Shown here in pieces: positions 17,988-27,739 of a stretch of DNA of 64,000 bases. Source of the stretch: JANWYT01 sp034437555 (GTDB lineage: Bacteria; Chloroflexota; Anaerolineae; Aggregatilineales; Phototrophicaceae); assembly GCA_034437555.1 (NCBI GenBank), contig DAOTTQ010000067.1, positions 1-64,000 of the forward strand. Reading direction: 5' to 3'. Each line of letters starts with the position of its first letter. The first letter of the stretch is position 1. Below the pieces are notes generated by a model. The model was given only the letters and a program-made list of their open reading frames with translations, searched no databases and was not told the origin of the DNA. The translations under genes and the position numbers were made by a program.

Positions 17988-18024
17988 AAAAGGGAGCATC
18001 CCCAATGGGCTTGCTCCCTTTTTT
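17988..18024. terminator. Bidirectional terminator between menB and the kinase-WD40 gene
   Basis: AGGGAGCA and TGCTCCCT form the stem, with an inner CCC/GGG pair around AAT. A T run follows on the plus strand, and AAAA before the stem gives a T run on the minus strand. It therefore suits both convergent genes. Confidence 0.85.
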
Positions 18025-18035
18025 ATTAGTGGGGG

Positions 18036-21000
18036 TTATTGCGCTCCGCACGCGCTTAAGCGATAGCTGATGCGCTCCGCACAAGTGAGGTCACGCAGAA
18101 CGCGGTTGTCTGTGGCAAACTGTACCAACTGTTCAGCACTACGTGCCAAACGCCACACACGCACCGTTTTATCTTGTGCGCCTGTGATAAAGCCTGTGTC
18201 ATCGGGCAATAATGCCACTTCTTGAATCCAGTCGGTGTGTCCTAAATAGCGGTGAAGTTCTTCTCCACTTGCCACATCCCACAGTCTAACGCTACGGTCG
18301 GTGGATGTAGACAGCAAGAATTGTCCGTCTTCTGTCAGTGACAGACCAAACGTATTGGACGTATGCCCCGCAAACTGGCGTATCAATTCGCCTGTTTCTA
18401 CGTTCCAGAGGCGCACGCTGTCATCCCAACTGCTAGAGATGAGGGACGCGCCATCAGGTGTAAAAATCACTTCGTTGACGGTGTCTGTGTGTCCTTCAAT
18501 GGTGCGAATGAGTGTGCCATCTTGGGCGTTCCATAGTTTAATGGTGCGGTCACTAGAACCAGTGGCAATCAATGACCCATCAGGGCTAAAGCGCACACCG
18601 TTAACGGAGCGTTCATGTCCTTTTAGCTCTAGCACTACATCACCGCTTGCAACATCCCACGCGCGTACCACGCCATCCTGTGACCCACTGATGAAGCGTG
18701 TGCCATCTGTATTAATCGCAAGTTTGTACACTTGGTTGGGCGCATCATTAAAGGGGGGTAGGGTATAGGTGCGAATAACCTCTTCTGTGGCAATATCCCA
18801 CAAAATCACTGTACCATCCCAGCTACCACTTAAAAGGCGCGCGTTATCGGGCAAAAACGCCACAGCATCTACGGTGTGCTGGTGGGCGTTTAAGACGGCA
18901 ACGGTTTCATTGCTTTGGATATTCCACACGCGCACGCTTACATCCATAAGGCTTAAATCGGCGGGTAAGCGTAACGGACCCGCGCCACTTGCGCCGAGCT
19001 GACCATCGGGGCTAACGTCACTCGACCATACCCAGTCGGTGTGTTCGCGATAAAGGCTGACTTCATCACGGCGTTTTAAGTCCCACCACAACGCGCCCTT
19101 ATTGACGGCTCTGTCGTTGTCATAGCCATAATTGCCGCCGATATTGCCCAAAGCCACCAGCAAGTATTCGCCGTTAGCACTAAAGTCTACGCTTAAAAGT
19201 TGTTCTTCAAATGCGGTAAAAGCGTAAATTTCAATACCGCGTGTTACGTCCAACACGCGCAAGGTTCTATCCCAAGAGACGGTGGCAAGGCGTGTGCCAT
19301 CCTGCGAGAAGGCAATGTCGGTGACGTTATCGTTATGCGTAAAGAATCGTCGTTTTTCTTCGCCTGTTTGAAGGTCATAGAAGCGAATTGTCCCCGAATT
19401 ACCACTATCCCACATGCCCACGACCAGCGTTTGCCCATCAGGGCTATAAGCGAGAGCGCGTAAGAAGCCCGATTTGGGGTCGATGGTTAGAACAACGTCG
19501 CCACTTTCAACATTCCACACGCGCACCATGCGGTCTACAGTATCGGTAGTGTCGTCTTTGACGGTTTCATCTGCGCTGGTGCTGGCAATGGTCGTGCCAT
19601 CGGGGCTAAATGCCACGCGCAGTACTGCGCCCACACTGCCCTCAAAGCGTTTAACTTCGTTGCCACTGATTACATCCCATAGGATAATAGCGCGGTCTTG
19701 TCCACCACTCAAAAGCTGTGAGCTATCGGGATTAAATGCAAGGCTCATGGCGGTTTCTTCGTGCTTGCCTAAAGTGATGGGGTTTGTGCCATCCGCGTTG
19801 TATAAACGAATTTCGCCATCGGCAAGGGCTGCGGCAAAGCGTGCGCCATCAGGACTAAAGAGAACGTCCGTGGCGTGTGTGCCTTCTAGCGTAATGCTAA
19901 AGGTTTGTATGCCTGTAGTATTGTTCCAGCCCACAATGGTGCCATCTAGCGAGGCTGTTAGGCTGGTTTGATTGTTTGGTGAGATGCTAACTGCCAAGAC
20001 AGACCCCGTTTGCCCTGTGTAACTATAGCGTAAGCCTTCGGCGTAAGCGGCTTCGGCTAAAATACGCATCACTTCGGCAACAGGGGGGGCGTACGCATTT
20101 TGTGCTTCTAAAGCGAGTGCTAACGCCAAGCGGGGGTTGCCACTGACCAACGCATTACGAGAATTACTAGCAAGCGCAAGGCTGGCGGTTTGGTCACGGG
20201 CGCGTAGCGCAGAGGCTTCGCTGGTTTCGGCATCGGCTTGGGCTTCGATGGCGACTTGGCGTTGGGTAATGGCGAGCGATGCCAATACAATCCCGACCAC
20301 AGCGGCAATCGTTGCCATGATGGCTAGTGCCCTTAGGCGTGTGCGAGATTGTTGTTCTAGGCGTTCTTCGCGCTCTTGGCGTTCTTTTTCAGCAATGGCT
20401 AGCTGGTCACGCTCTGTGAGGCTGGCTTGTAAATACTCTAGCTCGGTAGCGTTTAGCGCAATGTCGGTATTATTTGACCACACCTCAAACTGTAAGAGGC
20501 GTTCACCGCGTGCCAAAAAGCTCTTCTCGCGTTCAGATTGTAACCAATCATCGCTGGCACTAATCAGCCTCCGTTGGGTACGTAAGCCTTCGCGGTTTTC
20601 ATCTAACCAACCACGTAGGCGTTCCCATTGGCGAATAAGGGCTTCGTGTGCCACTTCAACCGTAGAACTGCGCGTGTTTTGGTCATGGTCAAAGGTGAGT
20701 AAGCGATACTTGCCAAAGAGGTCAATCACTTCACGCATGGCATCGCGGTGTTCCCCAATGGAGAGCAATTCGGACTGTAGTACCCGCCTACGGGTGTCCT
20801 CTGTACCTTCGCCTAAAGTGACAAGGCGCAAGAACAATTGGCGTGTGGCGTTTTGTTCGGTTTTCTTAAAGCTGGCAAAGAGTTCTTCGGCGCGTTTTGC
20901 TAGTGCGCCCGATGTGCCACCGATGTCCATGTAGGCATTGAGCGTTAACAGTCGCCCCATGCGCCGTTCAAACAATTCTGTAAGCGCATATTGCAATAGG

Positions 21001-22634
21001 GGAAGTGCGCCCGGCTGTTGGCTAACGTCCTTGATGATGGCGTTGATTAAACCCGGTTCAGCACTCATGCCAATTTTGCTAAGTGGGCTAAGGACGGCAG
21101 CTTCTAGCTCTTGATTGTTAAGAGGCAATACCAGTTCGGTACGCAAACGCATGAGTTCGCCAAATTCCCCATACATCAGGGGGCGGTCGTAAAAATCCGC
21201 ACGGAGCGTAATGAGCAAGGTCACACGACTTCGCTTGTCCTGTGCAGTAGCAAGCAAGGTATTTAAGAAGTGAACGCGCTCTTCTTCACTTTCTACCAGC
21301 GTAAAGAGTTCTTCAAATTGGTCAATCATCAGGATAAGGCGCATATTTTCATCAGGAAGGATGCGCTTTAGGGCGCGAACCAGCCCGCGCTCATCTTCAC
21401 GGAGTTGGTTAAGCAAGTCGGGCATTTCTTTTGGTGATACGCTTAAAAGGGCAGCTTCTAGTTCTTCTAGGGGGTGTGTTCCTGGCACCATTTCGGTAGC
21501 GAACCACTGGGCGTTTTCGTCCAACGCGCCTGTTTGTAGGGCAGGAAGTAAACCCGCCTTCACCACACTAGACTTACCCGACCCGCTGGGACCGACGACT
21601 GCCAAAAACGAGGATTGCGCCACTTTTTCGTTTAGTCGTGCCAAAAGACGCTCAACGAGGGCTTTTCGCCCATAAAAATCGCCTGCATCGGCTTGTTGGA
21701 AGGCACGCAAGCCCTTATACGGGTTGGTGGCATTCATTACTGCATCGCCGATGTCTGTAATGGTTTTAATGTCTACAGTGCCACCTGTGTTAAACGTGGC
21801 AAGGTTGTTTAGCTCGCGGACGGTATTTTGAAAGTCGCGGGCAAAATCAATGGCTTCGTTGTGGCGCATTGCTTCGGGCTTAGAGGTGGCGCGTTGTAGC
21901 ACCAGGTTCATCTCTGGGGGCAAATCTGGACGCAAATCTTGTAAGTTAGGCAGCGGGTCATTAAGCTGGCGATAAAGAATGGTGGCGGGTGTCATGTCAA
22001 AGAAGGGCTTTGAGCCGGTGAGGGCTTCATACACCAAAATACCAAGCGCGTAAATATCACTTTTTGCCGTTACGACTTCACCGCGAATTTGCTCGGGGGA
22101 CAAATAAGCAGGCGTGCCAAGAATGCTATCGCGGGTGAGGTTGTGGTCTACACCCAAATCTTTGGCAATGCCAAAGTCACCCAAGTAATAGTTACCCGCA
22201 TCATCCAGCATGATGTTATCGCTTTTAAGGTCACGATGCACAACGCCGTTTCGATGAGCAAACGTCAGCGCGGACGCAATTTGATTGAGCATTTGCATGA
22301 CAGACAGGGCATCCATTGCCCCCATTTCTTCTATTTTCTCACGCAGGTTGCCCCCACGCAAATAACGCATGACTAAGTACGCGCTGTTGGGTTCACGCCA
22401 ATAATCGTATAAAGGCACAATATGGGGGTGTTCTAAACGGGCGACCAATTGTGCTTCTGTTTCAAATCGGCGAATAAAGTCGGGGCGATTTGCGAACTCT
22501 GGCAAAATAACTTTAATGGCAACATCGCGGGCAATAGTGGGTTGTGTAGCACGATAAACCGCTCCAAAACCACCTGCACCAAGTTGTTCGATGACTTCAT
22601 AAGACTTCAGGGTTTGCCCAGATAAATCTAACAT
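18036..22634 (-). CDS. Ser/Thr protein kinase fused to nSTAND ATPase, membrane helix and WD40 propeller
   Basis: 1532 residues. A Hanks-type kinase (1-270) has an intact glycine loop GAGGFGAVY (19-27), Lys41, HRDLKSDN (133-140), DFG (153-155) and a PAYLSPEQ activation end. An nSTAND/AAA ATPase follows, with P-loop GPSGSGKS (348-355) and Walker B LILMIDQFEEL (Asp438). One membrane helix lies near 768-790, preceded by a charged coiled coil rich in Glu, Arg and Gln. At least a dozen WD40 repeats run from about 870 to 1510, with repeated SPDG, WD and VRLWD/IKLWN motifs. The kinase and ATPase are predicted inside the cell; the WD40 part follows the helix and may be extracytoplasmic. Both catalytic modules look active. 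A sensor-kinase role is likely; signal and targets are unknown. Confidence 0.92.
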   Translation of the reverse strand: MLDLSGQTLKSYEVIEQLGAGGFGAVYRATQPTIARDVAIKVILPEFANRPDFIRRFETEAQLVARLEHPHIVPLYDYWREPNSAYLVMRYLRGGNLREKIEEMGAMDALSVMQMLNQIASALTFAHRNGVVHRDLKSDNIMLDDAGNYYLGDFGIAKDLGVDHNLTRDSILGTPAYLSPEQIRGEVVTAKSDIYALGILVYEALTGSKPFFDMTPATILYRQLNDPLPNLQDLRPDLPPEMNLVLQRATSKPEAMRHNEAIDFARDFQNTVRELNNLATFNTGGTVDIKTITDIGDAVMNATNPYKGLRAFQQADAGDFYGRKALVERLLARLNEKVAQSSFLAVVGPSGSGKSSVVKAGLLPALQTGALDENAQWFATEMVPGTHPLEELEAALLSVSPKEMPDLLNQLREDERGLVRALKRILPDENMRLILMIDQFEELFTLVESEEERVHFLNTLLATAQDKRSRVTLLITLRADFYDRPLMYGEFGELMRLRTELVLPLNNQELEAAVLSPLSKIGMSAEPGLINAIIKDVSQQPGALPLLQYALTELFERRMGRLLTLNAYMDIGGTSGALAKRAEELFASFKKTEQNATRQLFLRLVTLGEGTEDTRRRVLQSELLSIGEHRDAMREVIDLFGKYRLLTFDHDQNTRSSTVEVAHEALIRQWERLRGWLDENREGLRTQRRLISASDDWLQSEREKSFLARGERLLQFEVWSNNTDIALNATELEYLQASLTERDQLAIAEKERQEREERLEQQSRTRLRALAIMATIAAVVGIVLASLAITQRQVAIEAQADAETSEASALRARDQTASLALASNSRNALVSGNPRLALALALEAQNAYAPPVAEVMRILAEAAYAEGLRYSYTGQTGSVLAVSISPNNQTSLTASLDGTIVGWNNTTGIQTFSITLEGTHATDVLFSPDGARFAAALADGEIRLYNADGTNPITLGKHEETAMSLAFNPDSSQLLSGGQDRAIILWDVISGNEVKRFEGSVGAVLRVAFSPDGTTIASTSADETVKDDTTDTVDRMVRVWNVESGDVVLTIDPKSGFLRALAYSPDGQTLVVGMWDSGNSGTIRFYDLQTGEEKRRFFTHNDNVTDIAFSQDGTRLATVSWDRTLRVLDVTRGIEIYAFTAFEEQLLSVDFSANGEYLLVALGNIGGNYGYDNDRAVNKGALWWDLKRRDEVSLYREHTDWVWSSDVSPDGQLGASGAGPLRLPADLSLMDVSVRVWNIQSNETVAVLNAHQHTVDAVAFLPDNARLLSGSWDGTVILWDIATEEVIRTYTLPPFNDAPNQVYKLAINTDGTRFISGSQDGVVRAWDVASGDVVLELKGHERSVNGVRFSPDGSLIATGSSDRTIKLWNAQDGTLIRTIEGHTDTVNEVIFTPDGASLISSSWDDSVRLWNVETGELIRQFAGHTSNTFGLSLTEDGQFLLSTSTDRSVRLWDVASGEELHRYLGHTDWIQEVALLPDDTGFITGAQDKTVRVWRLARSAEQLVQFATDNRVLRDLTCAERISYRLSACGAQ

Positions 22635-22681
22635 AGGAAATAATCCTCTTGGGTGTGCAAAAAATGCAACGTAACGTAACT

Positions 22682-22710
22682 ATTATACCGTATGAAAAGC
22701 GTTATTGCGA
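22682..22710 (-). promoter_or_regulatory. Weak candidate promoter for the kinase-WD40 gene
   Basis: TATAAT on the minus strand with a poor -35 (about TTCGCA) 18 bases upstream. The same 209-base divergent gap also holds the short palindrome TTAAG-AATC-CTTAA at 22731-22744 ahead of the MFS gene. I saw nothing else there. Confidence 0.3.
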
Positions 22711-22843
22711 AGAAACGCCTCATTGTTTTGTTAAGAATCCTTAAAAACCATCTATTACCAGTGCGCTAGACAAGCACATTATTTTTTAACACAATAAAAC
22801 ACAACCAAATCAACCGATTATCATCAAGCAAAGGCGGTTAGTC

Positions 22844-24064
22844 GTGAAAAAATTTCATTACGCGTGGGTTGTTGTAGGGGTAACGTTTTTAGCATTATTG
22901 GCTTCATCGGGGGTGCGGAATGCCCCCAGTGTAATGATAAAGCCCTTAGAAACCGAGTTTGGATGGGATAGGGGAAGCATTTCTTTTGCAGTAGCCATTA
23001 GCCTGTTTGCGTTTGGGTTTGGTGCGCCTTTAGGTGGGTCACTCATCAATCGCTTTGGGGCGCGTCGGGTGATGATGTCGGGCTTGGTGTTGGTAGTTTT
23101 GGGCTTATTGCCCATGATAAACATGACGACATTGTCAGAGTATCAGCTCTTTTGGGGCTTGGTGGTGGGCATAGGAACAGGCGTTGTAACTAATGTACTC
23201 GGTTCGGCGATTGCGTTGCGCTGGTTTAATCAATATCGGGGGGTGGTGCTGGGCTTGCTAGGGGCAGCTACGGCAACAGGGCAATTGTTGCTCCTGCCAG
23301 TTCTCATTTGGATGGCGAGCGCGAATGGCTGGCGTTCTGTCGTTCTCTTTTTGGCGGTGGTGGTCGGGATTGTCATTGTGCCTGTGTTTCTGTTTTTGCG
23401 TAATCGCCCAGATGACATCGGGCAAAAGCCGCTTGGCGAGGTGAGCCTTGCCAACGCCAGCAATGATGAGCGTTTTACGCCTCTTGGAGAGGCTTTGCGT
23501 AATCGGAACTTTTGGCTTTTGGCGGGCAGCTTCTTTATTTGCGGTTATACCACCAATGGCATGATTGGCACGCATTTATTACCCCACGCCATGGAACATG
23601 GTTTTGTAGAAGCCGAAATGAGCCTTGCACTGGCGTTTATGGGCGCAATGAACATTGTAGGGACAATGGCAAGTGGTTGGCTAAGTGACCGCTACGACAA
23701 CCGCATGTTGCTGGGGCTGTATTATGGATTTCGTGCGCTGGCACTGATGGCATTGCCCTTTATCTTAGAAATGCAGGGCATGTTCTTGTTCTCGCTCATC
23801 TATGGGCTAGATTGGGTGGCGACTGTACCTCCCACGGTCAATTTGACCGCACAACACTTTGGCAGGCTGTCGGTAGGCACGCTATATGGATGGATTTTTT
23901 GCTCGCACATGATTGGCGCGGGCATTGCCAGCTATGCGGGGGGCGTGTTCCGTGATGTATTGGGCGATTACCATCTCATTTTTATTAGTGCTGCCCTGAT
24001 GGGTATTGTGGCGTGTGCGCTGGCGTTAAACATTTCGCCTGTCCGTAAGGTCAAGACCACTTAA
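22844..24064 (+). CDS. Major facilitator superfamily transporter
   Basis: 406 residues with about 12 hydrophobic segments. The inter-helix 2-3 motif GGSLINRFGARRVMM matches the MFS signature, and a second GWLSDRYDNRML sits between helices 8 and 9. The start codon is GTG at 22844. The sequence resembles monocarboxylate/oxalate-formate type MFS permeases, but the substrate cannot be read from the sequence. The 3' end overlaps the convergent menH gene by 39 bases. Confidence 0.88.
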   Translation: MKKFHYAWVVVGVTFLALLASSGVRNAPSVMIKPLETEFGWDRGSISFAVAISLFAFGFGAPLGGSLINRFGARRVMMSGLVLVVLGLLPMINMTTLSEYQLFWGLVVGIGTGVVTNVLGSAIALRWFNQYRGVVLGLLGAATATGQLLLLPVLIWMASANGWRSVVLFLAVVVGIVIVPVFLFLRNRPDDIGQKPLGEVSLANASNDERFTPLGEALRNRNFWLLAGSFFICGYTTNGMIGTHLLPHAMEHGFVEAEMSLALAFMGAMNIVGTMASGWLSDRYDNRMLLGLYYGFRALALMALPFILEMQGMFLFSLIYGLDWVATVPPTVNLTAQHFGRLSVGTLYGWIFCSHMIGAGIASYAGGVFRDVLGDYHLIFISAALMGIVACALALNISPVRKVKTT

Positions 24065-24856
24065 GAACGATAACACGGCTTCTGCAAATACTTGGGGGGC
24101 TTCAAGATGGGTGGTGTGTCCTGCATTGGGGATGACCACCTGTTGCACATTGGGCAGGTGCTGTTGCATTTTGGCAAGGGTTGCCACAAATTTTCTATCT
24201 TCTTCACCCACCATCAGCAGGGTGGGCGAGGTAAGGGTGTGGAGTTTATCCCAATAAGAAGGCTGTGCGCCTGTGCCGTATCCAATGAGGCTATTCGCAA
24301 GCCCAAGCGTGTTGTTCTTTAGGCGTTGTTGGCGTAGCCGATGGCGTGCTTCTGGGGCGAGTGTGGCTTGTGTGTGCCACAGGGGTAGAGCTTCCCATTC
24401 GTTGATAAAGGCTTCTATGCCCCCCGTTAAAATGCGTTCTGCCAGCGCAGTATCACTATACACGCGCTCTTGTCGGGCGGTTTCATCGGCTAAGCCTGCG
24501 GAGGCACTCTCTAATATGAGCGAAGCAAAACGGCTAGGTGCGTGAATGGCACAAGCCAATGCTACCCGTCCGCCCATTGAATAGCCCAAAAGATGTATTT
24601 TTGTTGCGTGGAGTGTGTCACAAAACGCCATCACATCATCTATAAGGTGTGTCATGTGATAGCGCGTGGGGTGAGGGGGGCTATCTGTATTGCCATGCCC
24701 CAATAAGTCTAGGGTAACCACCTGATAATGGGGTGTAAGAAGGGGGAATAAGTGCGCCCAATTGTCACCGCGTCCTGTAAACCCGTGTAGCAAGAGCAAC
24801 GTTTCGCCTGTGCCTTGTGTAGAAGCATGATAGTGTACACCGTTAATGATTGGCAT
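24026..24856 (-). CDS. menH: SHCHC synthase MenH (alpha/beta hydrolase)
   Basis: 276 residues. The nucleophile elbow is LLGYSMGGRVALACA, with LLLLHGFTGRGDNW for the oxyanion hole and LDLLGHGNTDSP. The acid is probably in LLMVGEEDRKF and the His in PNAGHTTHLEAP. The SLILESASAGLADETARQER stretch is characteristic of MenH, which removes pyruvate from SEPHCHC. The gene sits apart from menFDB and is separated from menE by a glycosyltransferase gene. Its promoter would lie in the 73-base gap after its start, where a minus-strand TATAAT occurs at 24894-24899. Confidence 0.88.
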   Translation of the reverse strand: MPIINGVHYHASTQGTGETLLLLHGFTGRGDNWAHLFPLLTPHYQVVTLDLLGHGNTDSPPHPTRYHMTHLIDDVMAFCDTLHATKIHLLGYSMGGRVALACAIHAPSRFASLILESASAGLADETARQERVYSDTALAERILTGGIEAFINEWEALPLWHTQATLAPEARHRLRQQRLKNNTLGLANSLIGYGTGAQPSYWDKLHTLTSPTLLMVGEEDRKFVATLAKMQQHLPNVQQVVIPNAGHTTHLEAPQVFAEAVLSFLSGLDLTDRRNV

Positions 24857-24929
24857 TTTGCCCTCAAAGTACCTCTTTTATGATGATGGGGTTATTATAC
24901 AAAGAACGCTCATAGTCACAGGGAAAAGT

Positions 24930-26144
24930 ATGACACCGCAGAAAGTTCTCATTTTAACCGCCGATTTTGGTTATGGACACCGTAGTACCGCTAACGCTAT
25001 TCAAGAGGGCTTGCGCCATCGCTATGGCACAGGCGTAACTACAAAAATTCTCTCTATCCAAGACCATCCCAAAGTTCCCTTTTTTGCGCGCGGTAAAAAC
25101 AGCGAAAGCTATGACGAACTGGTTAAGCGTGTGCCAAATTTGTACAAAATGGGGTACGCCTTTATGGATATGCCATTGCCTGCGGCTGCGCTGGAAAGTG
25201 GCTTAACCGTCATTTACTTTGAAGCCCTTTACGATGAAATTAAAGAATTTGAACCCGATGTGATTGTGGTGACTCGTGAGAGCTATCTTGCGCCATTATG
25301 GTCTGTGTTTGCAGTAACGCGCTTGCATGTGCCTGTAATTGCCGTCGTTACAGACTTGGGTACGGTGCATCGTATGTGGTTTAACAATGTCTCTGATTTA
25401 ACGCTTGTGCCTAATGAGCGTGTTGCTAATTTGGCGGTGGAATGTGGGCTTGTTCCATCTAGCATCCTGATTAGCGGTATTCCAATCTATCCGCACATTG
25501 CCCTAGAAACACGCTCACCTGCGGATATTAGAGAAAGTTTGGGCTGGCAAAGAGACCTTTTAACAGTGCTGGTGGTGAGTAGCCCGCGCGTGCGAAATGT
25601 GATGACTGCTGTCCGTGTGCTAAATCACGCCAATTTCCCTATTCAAATAGCTGTGGTGGCGGGCGGTGATGAGGACGTTTACACACAGCTAAAAGCGACA
25701 GAATGGCACGTTCCTGCTCATGTGTATGATTATGTCACGAATATGCCCACGATGCTTTGTGCCTCTGATATGGTGGTGGGTAAAGCCGGGGGCTTGATGG
25801 TAACAGAAAGCCTTGCGGCGGGCTTGCCCCTCTTGATGATTGATGTCATTGAGGGGCAAGAAACCGGCAACGCTGAATTTGTGCTAGAAAATGTGGTGGG
25901 CGCACGCGCCTCAACGCCCTTAGAAATTCAAGAAACGCTGTATCATTGGCTGTGTGATGGCGCAAAAGCACTGTATGCCATGCGTGATAGGGCGCGTGAA
26001 CTAGGCAAAGCCGATGCTGCTCTGATGGCAGCAGACGCGATTTACGATGCCAGCCTAAAGCCCGAACGTGCTGACGAAACCACCGAAATTAAGCGTGATA
26101 CCCTCATTAAAATGCTAGAACGCTTTAACATCAATTGGCGGTAA
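24930..26144 (+). CDS. MGDG-synthase-like glycosyltransferase (GT28 family fold)
   Basis: 404 residues from the ATG at 24930, which has AGGGAAAA upstream; an in-frame ATG at 24846 would overlap the menH start and adds unlike sequence. The N-terminal VLILTADFGYGHRSTANAI carries the GYGH motif of monogalactosyldiacylglycerol synthases and processive diacylglycerol glucosyltransferases. The C-terminal sugar-nucleotide site includes VVGKAGGLMVTESLAAGLPLL followed by QETGNAEFV. It probably glycosylates diacylglycerol at the inner membrane face; the sugar is unknown. The 3' end overlaps convergent menE by 14 bases. Confidence 0.85.
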   Translation: MTPQKVLILTADFGYGHRSTANAIQEGLRHRYGTGVTTKILSIQDHPKVPFFARGKNSESYDELVKRVPNLYKMGYAFMDMPLPAAALESGLTVIYFEALYDEIKEFEPDVIVVTRESYLAPLWSVFAVTRLHVPVIAVVTDLGTVHRMWFNNVSDLTLVPNERVANLAVECGLVPSSILISGIPIYPHIALETRSPADIRESLGWQRDLLTVLVVSSPRVRNVMTAVRVLNHANFPIQIAVVAGGDEDVYTQLKATEWHVPAHVYDYVTNMPTMLCASDMVVGKAGGLMVTESLAAGLPLLMIDVIEGQETGNAEFVLENVVGARASTPLEIQETLYHWLCDGAKALYAMRDRARELGKADAALMAADAIYDASLKPERADETTEIKRDTLIKMLERFNINWR

Positions 26145-27615
26145 ACCATCCTATTACTTCGCTACGACTGACTTTGCCACTGGCAGTTATGGGCAAGAAT
26201 TCCACAATTTCAAGAGCGCGTGGTTGCTTATAGCGTGCGAGTTTGTCTTGTAAAAACGCTAATAGTTCTTGGGGGGTAGCATCTTGCCCTTCGTAAAGCA
26301 CCACCACACCCACCACACTTTGCCCCCATTCGGGGTCGGGAATACCCACAATACACGCCTCTTTAACCGCAGGATGTTGTTTAAGTGCGCTTTCTACTTC
26401 GGCGGGGTAAATGTTTTCGCCCCCGCTCATAATCAGGTCGCTTCGCCGTTGCACTAGCCACAGGTCGTTGTCATCGTCTAAATAGGCGAGGTCACCTGTA
26501 TAAAGTACCCCATCTCTAAGCGTTTTTGCGGTGGCTTCGGGGTCGTTATAATAGCCCATCATCACCGTTTGCCCCGCTACAATAACTTCACCAATTGTGC
26601 CATTGGGGACGATTTGCCCATTTTCATCCACAATGCCTATTTGGGTACGCGGAAGGGGCTTGCCCACTGTGCCAATCTTTTGTGCTGTTTCATGAGGCAG
26701 TGCCGTAGCGACTTGTGAGCAGGCTTCTGTTAAACCGTAGGTGGTGGCAATCGGTAAGCCTATCTCATTTGACCGTACGATGAGGCTTTCATCGGCTGGT
26801 GCGCCCCCCAATAGCACAAGGCGTAGGGTAGGGGGCTTTTGCTCCCATTGTTCTAGCAGGCGATAGAGTTGCGTAGGCACAAGGCTGATGAGGGTAATGG
26901 CGTTTTGCCGTAGCAAAAGATTTACGCGCTCTAAGTCAAATGAAGGCAATAAATCTACGGCGGTGGCACAGATGCAAGAACGAAGAATGATGCTTAACCC
27001 TCCCACATGAAACAGGGGCAACACACACAACCAACGGTCATCGGTTAAGCTCCTGATATGTTCTTGGCTGGCTAACGCGCTGTAGTAAAAATTGCCCACG
27101 CTCAGCATGGCAGCCTTTGGCTTGCCGCTAGTGCCACTGGTAAACACGATGGCAAATAAATCGTCTAATGTGATATCACCCAGTAAAAATACCCTCTCAT
27201 AGACTGTCTTTTGGATGTTAGCTAGGCTTAAAGGATACGAGGCTGGCACATCCAACGCGTTGGCAAGGTCTTTTGTTTCTTCTGTATAAAAAAGCCAAGC
27301 GCACCCTGTAAGCTCGGTTTGATAGGCTAATTCTTCTTTTGTTAGGCGAGTATTGAGGGCGACCAACACGCCCCCCAAGCGCAAAAGCGCGTGAATTAAC
27401 AGCACATATTCTTCACAAGGTGGCATAAGCACACCCACAAAATCGCCTCGTGTTACCCCTAATCGTGATAGATGAGTACAAAGGCGGGCTACATTTTGGT
27501 TAAGGTTGCCGTACGTCCACGCCTGTGATGACACCATGTCGCCGTTGATGTGGTGTGTTACAAGGGCAAGTTGGCGAGGCTGTGTTTTTGTGGTGGCAGA
27601 GAGAAAATCTTGCAT
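26131..27615 (-). CDS. menE: o-succinylbenzoate-CoA ligase MenE
   Basis: An adenylate-forming ligase of 494 residues that activates o-succinylbenzoate for MenB. The core motifs are in order: FTSGTSGKPKAAMLSVGN, ATTYGLTEACSQ, YTGDLAYLD, RRSDLIMSGGENIYPAEVE and the catalytic Lys in ITASGKVSR. Length and the GGENIYPAEVE form suit MenE; a generic acyl-CoA ligase is the alternative, but the men context favours MenE. AAGGAA lies about 10 bases before the ATG. Confidence 0.88.
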   Translation of the reverse strand: MQDFLSATTKTQPRQLALVTHHINGDMVSSQAWTYGNLNQNVARLCTHLSRLGVTRGDFVGVLMPPCEEYVLLIHALLRLGGVLVALNTRLTKEELAYQTELTGCAWLFYTEETKDLANALDVPASYPLSLANIQKTVYERVFLLGDITLDDLFAIVFTSGTSGKPKAAMLSVGNFYYSALASQEHIRSLTDDRWLCVLPLFHVGGLSIILRSCICATAVDLLPSFDLERVNLLLRQNAITLISLVPTQLYRLLEQWEQKPPTLRLVLLGGAPADESLIVRSNEIGLPIATTYGLTEACSQVATALPHETAQKIGTVGKPLPRTQIGIVDENGQIVPNGTIGEVIVAGQTVMMGYYNDPEATAKTLRDGVLYTGDLAYLDDDNDLWLVQRRSDLIMSGGENIYPAEVESALKQHPAVKEACIVGIPDPEWGQSVVGVVVLYEGQDATPQELLAFLQDKLARYKQPRALEIVEFLPITASGKVSRSEVIGWFTAN

Positions 27616-27668
27616 GTGAGTTTTGTTCCTTTGCTTGATGAATTATCCTATTTTAATACAAAATTGTG

Positions 27669-27696
27669 TTATTGTCGGTATGAGATACGGTATAAT
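27669..27696 (+). promoter_or_regulatory. Promoter of the luciferase-like oxidoreductase gene
   Basis: TTATTG, a 16-base gap and a perfect TATAAT, with transcription expected near 27703. This supports the start at 27740 rather than any upstream codon. Confidence 0.5.
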
Positions 27697-27739
27697 CAAA
27701 TTTACGCTCAATTATTACGACTTTTTAGGAGACTTAAAA

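Noticed and set aside
18036..20100. WD40 coding repeats read as a DNA repeat array or CRISPR-like array
   Set aside because: The periodicity is at protein level; the DNA units diverge and are not separated by unique spacers.
20137..20934. Long plus-strand open frame inside the kinase-WD40 gene
   Set aside because: Its Ser/Arg/Ala-rich product has no recognisable domain and it lies wholly within a strongly supported minus-strand gene; it is a shadow frame.
24846..24929. Upstream start for the MGDG-synthase-like gene overlapping menH
   Set aside because: The added residues do not resemble the family, and the region holds the divergent promoters.
27623..27739. Upstream extension of the luciferase-like oxidoreductase
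   Set aside because: It runs across the TATAAT promoter and lacks a ribosome site; ATG 27740 has AGGAGA and starts exactly at the family N-terminus.
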